Assembly (NCBI GenBank): GCA_902805995.1
Contig: CADCUU010000038.1
Span: forward strand, 1-19,606
Direction of reading: 5' to 3'
From: an uncultured Rubellimicrobium sp.
Lineage (GTDB): Bacteria > Pseudomonadota > Alphaproteobacteria > Rhodobacterales > Rhodobacteraceae
Length of the DNA stretch: 19,606 bases
This document shows positions 15,405 through 19,606 of the stretch, piece by piece. A program made the translations under genes and the position numbers. The notes beneath the pieces were generated by a model that had not been told where the DNA came from, did no database searches, and saw only the letters and a program-made list of their open reading frames with translations. Position 1 is the first letter of the stretch; each line of letters opens with the position of its first letter.

Positions 15405-16159
15405 TCGTAGAACTCCGGCGCCTTCCGGAGCGTCGGCCATTGCTCGGGCCCGTGGCCGTAGATGACGAAGGCGTCCCGCTCCTCCGCGATCCGCAGGAGC
15501 CGCTGCGCGCTGTTCAGCGCAAGCTCCGGGTCGGGCGCAGTATCGAACTTCTCGTCCACCTCCGCGGCGCGTGAGATTGCGTCGCTCGTGAGCACAACCG
15601 TCCCAGTCCGCGGCAGCTCCAGCACGAGCGCGAGTTGGCCGGGCGCGTGACCCGGGACCTGCAGAACCTCGCAGCCCGGCCCGAGCCGGGCGTCTCCGCC
15701 CAGCCGGATCGTCTCGCGCTCCGGCCAATCCCAGGGCTGTCCGCCGGACCAGTAGAGCGGCCGGGGCAGGGCCCTCTCGCGCTCTGCTACCAGAAGCGGC
15801 GCCTGCGGGAAGTCGAAGAGCCCGCCCAGATGGTCGATATGGCTGTGGGTGAGGAGGAAAAAGTCGACCTCCTCTGGCCGTACCCCTGCGCGGGCCAACT
15901 GCGCCTCCGGCAGGTTCTCGGGCGTGAGCGACAGAACCTTGCCGAAGGTCCCGAGCCCATCCTCTGCGGTGGCACCCTCCGGGTCCGCCGCGTATTTGGC
16001 CGGGAAGCCGCTGTCCACCAGCAGCGTCTCGCCCTTGTCCGTGACGATCAGGAAGCCCACGATCCCGATGTCGCGCGGCCCCGCATGCACCCGGAAGAAG
16101 CCGAAATCGAGCACGTAGAGGCGCTTGGGACGCCCCGCCAGAAGGTTCAGATCATCCAC
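15401..16159 (-). CDS. Metallo-beta-lactamase-fold hydrolase (N-acyl-homoserine lactonase-like)
   Basis: 252 residues. Metal ligands are visible: THSHIDH (104-110: His105, His107, Asp109, His110), His171 in VPGHAPGQ, Asp193 in LTSDA, and a C-terminal His236 in YGHGPEQW. The pattern resembles the AttM/AiiA lactonase group, but that fold also contains thioesterases, for example PqsE acting on 2-aminobenzoylacetyl-CoA, so a CoA-ester or lactone intermediate of this locus is possible. The start is a predicted GTG at 16159, supported by AGGGGGG seven bases upstream. No signal peptide is seen, so cytoplasmic. Divergent from the aminotransferase (41-base gap) and convergent with the SDR gene. Confidence 0.82.
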   Translation of the reverse strand: MDDLNLLAGRPKRLYVLDFGFFRVHAGPRDIGIVGFLIVTDKGETLLVDSGFPAKYAADPEGATAEDGLGTFGKVLSLTPENLPEAQLARAGVRPEEVDFFLLTHSHIDHLGGLFDFPQAPLLVAERERALPRPLYWSGGQPWDWPERETIRLGGDARLGPGCEVLQVPGHAPGQLALVLELPRTGTVVLTSDAISRAAEVDEKFDTAPDPELALNSAQRLLRIAEERDAFVIYGHGPEQWPTLRKAPEFYD

Positions 16160-16166
16160 CGCGCGG

Positions 16167-16173
16167 CCCCCCT
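16167..16173 (-). promoter_or_regulatory. Shine-Dalgarno supporting the GTG start of the hydrolase
   Basis: AGGGGGG on the minus strand lies seven bases before the GTG at 16159. It supports the non-ATG start within the short divergent gap to the aminotransferase gene. Confidence 0.5.
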
Positions 16174-16200
16174 GGCTGTCGCCGTTCCGACAGGTTGACC

Positions 16201-17334
16201 ATGAAAGTCAGGATTCACAAGCTCTTCGACTACCTGCTCGAGACCACCGAGCAGTCGCCCGAAGCCATCGTCGGTTTTTCCCTATCCCAAAGCCCCCGGC
16301 TCGGCGACTTCCTTGCCGACCTCGATCCGAATCTTTCGCTCGACTGGAACGGCCGCTCCTTCCGCGGCCTGCCCGAGCTGCGCGCCCGCATCCTCGCTCA
16401 GGCCGGTCTCGACGGAAAATGCGCTGCCGATGATGTGCTCGTCACCGCCGGGGCGGCCGAGGCGAACTACCTCGCGATCATGCAACTCTTGCAGCCGGGC
16501 GACCGCCTGGTGATCGAGCAGCCGGGCTGGCCCCAGGCCGAGGTCTTGGGGACCGCCATTGGCGCCGAGATCGTGACGGTGAGGCGCCACGAGGAGGAGG
16601 GCTGGCGCCTTCCCCTCGACCGCCTGGCCGAAGCCGCGACGCCCGGAACGCGGATGATCTTCCTTACCAACCCTAACAACCCCACGGGCCAGCTGCTCTC
16701 GCCCGAGGACCTCACGGAATGCGTCGGCATTGCCCGCCGCGCCGGGGCTTGGCTCCTCGTGGACGAGGTATATGCGGGCCTCGAATGGGACGAGCCCCGC
16801 GCGCCCTCCATTGCCGGTCTCTACGAGAAGGGAATCACGACCGGCAGCGTCTCCAAGGCGCTGGGCCTTCAGGGCCTGCGCACTGGCTGGCTCATTTGCC
16901 GCGACCCGGGCCTCGTTATGGACGCCGTGATCCTGCGTGAGAACTCGAGCGAGATTATGAACGTCCTCGGCGAGCACTTAGCCGAGATCGCGCTTCGCCC
17001 CGAACGGCTGGTCCCTGCTCTCGACCGCGCCCGCGCGCAGGGCCGCGCCAACCTCGCCCGCCTCGACGCCTTCGTCGAGGCGACTCCGGGCCTCTCCTGG
17101 CGGGTGCCCCGGGCTGGGCTCATCGGACTCGCCCGCCTGCCCGAAGGGCTGAACGGAGAGGACTTCGCCCGCCGCCTCCTGGCGCCACCCTACCGGACCT
17201 TCCTGCTCCCCGGCTCCGCCTATGGCGAGCAGCAGCACATCCGTCTGGGCGTGGGCGGCGACAGCGGCACAAACCTCGCGACTGGGCTGGAACGGCTCGC
17301 AGGGTTGCTCCGCGAAATGGCGCCTGAGCCTTGA
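16201..17334 (+). CDS. PLP-dependent aminotransferase, class I/II
   Basis: 377 residues, fold type I. NPNNPTG (157-163), Asp188 and Tyr191 in VDEVYAGLEW, the PLP lysine Lys219 in GSVSKALGLQGLRTGW, and the substrate-carboxylate Arg348 in HIRLGVGG are all present, so the enzyme looks active. The start is ATG 16201, with ACAGG six bases upstream; a TTG two codons earlier overlaps that site. The substrate is unknown. Given iorB at the left end and a kynureninase-like gene, an aromatic amino acid (tryptophan to indolepyruvate, or kynurenine) is an attractive but unproven guess. The next gene, a binding protein, starts 180 bases downstream on the same strand. Confidence 0.87.
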   Translation: MKVRIHKLFDYLLETTEQSPEAIVGFSLSQSPRLGDFLADLDPNLSLDWNGRSFRGLPELRARILAQAGLDGKCAADDVLVTAGAAEANYLAIMQLLQPGDRLVIEQPGWPQAEVLGTAIGAEIVTVRRHEEEGWRLPLDRLAEAATPGTRMIFLTNPNNPTGQLLSPEDLTECVGIARRAGAWLLVDEVYAGLEWDEPRAPSIAGLYEKGITTGSVSKALGLQGLRTGWLICRDPGLVMDAVILRENSSEIMNVLGEHLAEIALRPERLVPALDRARAQGRANLARLDAFVEATPGLSWRVPRAGLIGLARLPEGLNGEDFARRLLAPPYRTFLLPGSAYGEQQHIRLGVGGDSGTNLATGLERLAGLLREMAPEP

Positions 17335-17514
17335 ATGGCCTGCCCGTGTGTAGTGGGAGTTAACCTTCTGTTAAGGCTTACTGTTCGCCCCTTCTCGATC
17401 GCGCAACACGGCACCCGGGCGTCGTATATGTCTGGCTCTCCCCCCGCGCTCCGTGCCAACCTCGATTCATAGTTCCGGCGCAAGACCGGCGACCAATCCA
17501 ACAGGAGACCCATC
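17335..17514 (+). promoter_or_regulatory. Leader/promoter region of the amino-acid binding protein gene
   Basis: 180 bases. A possible -10 element TATATG occurs at 17425-17430 without a recognisable -35. A 14-codon frame begins at that ATG (17428) but lacks a Shine-Dalgarno. A 15-base C-rich stretch at 17436-17450 matches, with one mismatch, a stretch upstream of the permease gene (3301-3315, minus strand). A short CCTT...AAGG repeat at about 17364-17376 is too weak to call a terminator. Confidence 0.3.
17503..17507 (+). promoter_or_regulatory. Ribosome binding site of the binding protein gene
   Basis: AGGAG lies seven bases before the ATG at 17515. This strong site suits a highly expressed periplasmic protein and fixes the start. 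Confidence 0.7.
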
Positions 17515-18321
17515 ATGAACTTCACCAGACGCCTCGCCATGGGCCTTGCCCTGGGCCTCGCCTCCCTGACGGCCACTACGGCCGTCGCGCAGGAGGCGCT
17601 GCGCGTCGGCTCCTACCCGGCGAACCCACCTTGGCAGAATCAGACTGCGGAAGGCACTTTCGAAGGCTTCGAGGTCGACATCGTCAATGAGATCGGCAAG
17701 CGCCTGAACCGCCCGGTCGAGATCTCGCCCTACGACTTCCGCGCCCTCTTCGTGGCGACATCCTCAGGCCGCGCCGACATGGTGATCTCCTCGCTCACCA
17801 TCACCGACGAGCGCTTGGCCGAGCAGAGCTTCACCCAGCCTTATGTCTCGGGCGCGCTGGGCATTGGGATGCCAGCAGGCGCGGGCTATGACGGTCTTGA
17901 CGACCTGAACGGCAAGACGATTGGCGCCATCGCTACTTCCTTCGGCGAGGCCTACTTGAAGGAGCGCGAGGCCGAGATCGGCTATGCAGAGCTGCGTGGC
18001 TATGACACGCTTGCCAATATGTTGACTGACCTGCAGAACGGCCGCATCGACGCTGTCATCAACGACGAGGTCGGCATCCGCTACGCCTTTAGCCAGCAGA
18101 TGACGGGCATGGAGGTCGGCGCGACCATCGAGACGGGCGAGCTCTTCGCCATCATGATGCCTAAGGACAGCCCCATCTTGGAGGAGGTGAATCAAGCCAT
18201 CTCCGATATGAAGGCTGATGGCACCATGGCCCAGCTTTATGAGAAATGGTTCGGCGTGGCCCCGGCTGCCGACAGCGTGACCGTCACCCCCGGCCCGGTC
18301 CCGACCTCCGCTCAGGGCTGA
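17515..18321 (+). CDS. Periplasmic amino-acid ABC transporter substrate-binding protein (family 3)
   Basis: 268 residues. The N-terminal signal peptide has positive residues (TRR), a hydrophobic core (about 8-20) and a likely cleavage after AVA at 23-25; there is no lipobox Cys, so the mature protein is free in the periplasm. Family-3 features: GTFEGFEVDIVNEIGKRL, FRALFVATSSGRADMVISSLTITDER, SFTQPYVSGALGI, and QNGRIDAVINDEVGIRYAF in the second lobe. It binds a polar or aromatic amino acid for an HisM/GlnP-type importer. No permease or ATPase follows; the only polar amino-acid permease in view is at 2579-3259, so the two may belong to one split transporter (inference). A GC-rich hairpin lies just downstream. 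Confidence 0.88.
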   Translation: MNFTRRLAMGLALGLASLTATTAVAQEALRVGSYPANPPWQNQTAEGTFEGFEVDIVNEIGKRLNRPVEISPYDFRALFVATSSGRADMVISSLTITDERLAEQSFTQPYVSGALGIGMPAGAGYDGLDDLNGKTIGAIATSFGEAYLKEREAEIGYAELRGYDTLANMLTDLQNGRIDAVINDEVGIRYAFSQQMTGMEVGATIETGELFAIMMPKDSPILEEVNQAISDMKADGTMAQLYEKWFGVAPAADSVTVTPGPVPTSAQG

Positions 18322-18327
18322 ACCCTT

Positions 18328-18354
18328 GGCCGGGTGGGTCAATCCCGCCCGGTC
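18328..18354 (+). terminator. GC-rich hairpin after the binding protein gene
   Basis: GGCCGGGTGGG, loop TCAAT, CCCGCCCGGTC: eleven pairs including two G-U, starting seven bases after the stop. There is no U-run, so it may end transcription weakly or protect the 3' end of the binding-protein mRNA, as hairpins after such genes often do. Confidence 0.5.
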
Positions 18355-18740
18355 CCCTTGGGGAGAACCGCCCCGCGTGGCATTGTCAGAATGATCTACT
18401 TGAGTGAAGCCTCGGGTGGTGTCCGAGGAACCCGTCTTGAACCAGGCAAGGATGTGGCCGAGCCTTCTTGCATGACAGGGTATTGCCCATTCCGTTGCTT
18501 CAAGACCTCAATCAAGCTGATCCGCTTCGCAATTATTGCTTGTTCGGCTTCTCGTCCTCCGAATCCAAGCCAAAACTCCCGCAGGAGCGCGGGACTGAAA
18601 TGAGCCACGAGAGGTTGCGTTTCCGATGGTGGGAATTCATGACCGTGATCGCGGCCGAGATCAGCAGGAGGCACATTGGCCCGTTGCGTCGACGATGGGT
18701 CCTTAGAGTTGGACGTGGTTCAGTTCATTGCGGCCCGGAA
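18355..18740. other. Low-GC intergenic stretch with no recognisable gene
   Basis: About 386 bases between the convergent binding-protein and livF genes. By hand count 18481-18580 is 49% G+C, well below the neighbouring genes. Open frames exist on both strands (e.g. 18396-18674 minus, GTG start) but have no Shine-Dalgarno and no family resemblance. It contains small inverted repeats: CCTCGG/CCGAGG (18410-18428) and GTCTTGAA/TTCAAGAC (18434-18441 and 18499-18506). It may be a decayed gene or mobile-element scar, but I cannot identify a parent. Confidence 0.4.
18572..18594 (-). terminator. Possible Rho-independent terminator for the livF operon
   Basis: On the minus strand TCCCGC, a six-base loop GCTCCT, then GCGGGA, followed by GTTTT. 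It lies about 147 bases after the livF stop in the correct orientation. The stem is short (six pairs), so confidence is modest. Confidence 0.4.
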
Positions 18741-19430
18741 TTAGACACCCAGGTGGCGCTCGCGGGTCTCGGCGGATAAATCCGAGAAAGGCCCCGACCA
18801 AATGGTGGTTCCACGCTCGATCAACACGGCCCGGTCGGCCACGGTGGCCAGCTCGCGCAACGACTTGTCGACGAGGAGGATGGCCAGCCCCGTCTCTGTC
18901 CTGAGCTGGCGGAGGGCGGCCCAGATCTCTTGCCGAACCACCGGCGCGAGTCCCTCGGTCGCCTCGTCGAGGAGGAGGAGCCGCGGATTGGTCATCAGCG
19001 CTCTGCCGATGGCCAGCATCTGCTGCTCGCCACCCGAGAGAGAGGCAGCACGCTGGGACATGCGCTCCCCAAGGCGCGGGAAGAGTGCAGTGACGCGCTC
19101 CAGCGTCCACTCCCCAGGCCGCGCCGCAGCGAGGAGGTTCTCGTGAACCGTCAGGGGCGCGAAGCAGCGTCGACCTTCGGGCACGAGTCCGACCCCAGCT
19201 CGCGCCACCCGGTGCGGTGGCCAGCGTCCGATGTCCGCCCCATCCAAGCGGATCGTGCCACCTCTAAGGCCGATCAGGCGGCAGATTGCGCGCACCGTGG
19301 TGGTCTTTCCCATTCCGTTGCGGCCCATCAACGCTACGACCTCGCCGGGCGCGAGTGTCAGCGAGACACCGAAAAGCACTTGGCTCAGTCCGTAGGAGAC
19401 CTGAATGTTCTCAAGCAAAAGTAGGCTCAT
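18741..19430 (-). CDS. livF: Branched-chain/aromatic-acid ABC transporter ATP-binding protein LivF
   Basis: 229 residues, normal length. Walker A is GRNGMGKTT (36-44), the signature is LSGGEQQ (131-137) and Walker B is LLLLDEATEGL (151-161), where ATEGLAP is the hallmark of LivF-type ATPases. After Walker B the switch position reads LVDKS rather than the more common LVEQN. It energises uptake through LivH/LivM-type permeases; several aromatic-acid importers (Hba-type) belong to this family, so anthranilate or a related aromatic acid is a plausible cargo here. The start ATG at 19430 overlaps the livG stop as ATGA. The binding protein and permeases presumably lie beyond the right edge. Confidence 0.9.
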   Translation of the reverse strand: MSLLLLENIQVSYGLSQVLFGVSLTLAPGEVVALMGRNGMGKTTTVRAICRLIGLRGGTIRLDGADIGRWPPHRVARAGVGLVPEGRRCFAPLTVHENLLAAARPGEWTLERVTALFPRLGERMSQRAASLSGGEQQMLAIGRALMTNPRLLLLDEATEGLAPVVRQEIWAALRQLRTETGLAILLVDKSLRELATVADRAVLIERGTTIWSGPFSDLSAETRERHLGV

Positions 19431-19606
19431 TCCGCATCATCCCCGAGATAAGCTTCGCGGACGCGAGCGTCGCGGCGGATTTCCGAGGCGGTACCAGTCG
19501 CAATGACCTCGCCGTAGCAGAGCACGCTGATCCGATCCGCGAGTGCAAAGACCGCGTCCATGTCATGCTCTATCAACAAGATCGGCGCCTCTTCGCGAAG
19601 CCGGTC
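19427..19606 (-). CDS. livG: ABC transporter ATP-binding protein LivG, C-terminal 59 codons (cut by window edge)
   Basis: Reading leftwards from the right edge, an open frame gives DRLREEAPILLIEHDMDAVFALADRI..., ending YLGDDAE and TGA. LLIEHDMDAV is the switch-histidine segment of LivG proteins and GEVIATGT...YLG is their normal C-terminus. The stop overlaps the livF start by four bases. LivG pairs with LivF as the second ATPase of the same importer. Only the tail is present, so Walker A and the signature motif lie outside the window. Confidence 0.87.
   Translation of the reverse strand, partial: DRLREEAPILLIEHDMDAVFALADRISVLCYGEVIATGTASEIRRDARVREAYLGDDAE

Noticed and set aside
17428..17472. 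14-codon frame upstream of the binding protein as an attenuator peptide
   Set aside because: No Shine-Dalgarno, and its ATG coincides with the possible -10 element; the similarity to the other leader is limited to a C-rich stretch.
18434..18506. GTCTTGAA/TTCAAGAC inverted repeat as a second MarR operator
   Set aside because: The arms are 57 bases apart, it lies between two gene ends rather than at a promoter, and 8-bp matches at that distance are easily chance.
18396..18674. Minus-strand frame of 92 codons as a transposase remnant or small gene
   Set aside because: GTG start without Shine-Dalgarno, no family resemblance I could name, and no flanking terminal repeats or target duplication.

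Overview
The window reads as a dense, high-G+C bacterial chromosome segment. Codon use, overlapping start/stop codons and gene families fit an alphaproteobacterium, probably of the Rhodobacteraceae type; that placement is inference from style, not from a marker gene. There is no rRNA, tRNA, CRISPR array, insertion sequence or phage gene that I can support.

The core (3541-15404) is a divergently transcribed aromatic catabolic locus that matches, gene family for gene family, the aerobic CoA-dependent 2-aminobenzoate (anthranilate) pathway first described in Azoarcus evansii. Reading leftwards from 11465 (minus strand): a fused FAD-monooxygenase/Old-Yellow-Enzyme protein (2-aminobenzoyl-CoA monooxygenase/reductase), an SDR dehydrogenase, a MarR-type regulator, an unusual crotonase-family protein, an acyl-CoA dehydrogenase, a 4HBT thioesterase, a Rid-family protein and a 2-aminobenzoate-CoA ligase. 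Reading rightwards from 11582 (plus strand): a canonical enoyl-CoA hydratase, a 3-hydroxyacyl-CoA dehydrogenase, a 3-oxoadipyl-CoA-type thiolase and a second SDR. Most junctions overlap by 1-14 bases, so translation is probably coupled. The 116-base divergent region holds a perfect 16-bp palindrome, the best candidate operator for the MarR protein.

The flanks suggest where the anthranilate comes from and how substrate enters. On the left are the 3' part of an indolepyruvate oxidoreductase beta-family gene (1-1440), a kynureninase-like PLP enzyme (1437-2567) and a polar amino-acid ABC permease (2579-3259). On the right are a metallo-beta-lactamase-fold hydrolase, a class I/II aminotransferase, a secreted family-3 amino-acid binding protein, and the end of a branched-chain/aromatic-acid ABC transporter (livF, and the tail of livG). 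Together these suggest tryptophan-, kynurenine- and anthranilate-derived compounds as the substrates.

The most interesting points are three. (1) The crotonase at 7145-7957 lacks both hydratase glutamates but carries an Asp where ring-cleaving or dehalogenating crotonases have one. (2) The Rid protein at 5193-5603 lacks the Arg that classical imine deaminases use to hold a carboxylate. Both changes fit enzymes acting on the ring-enamine CoA thioester made by the monooxygenase/reductase, steps of this pathway that to my knowledge lack assigned enzymes. (3) The palindrome between the two operons.
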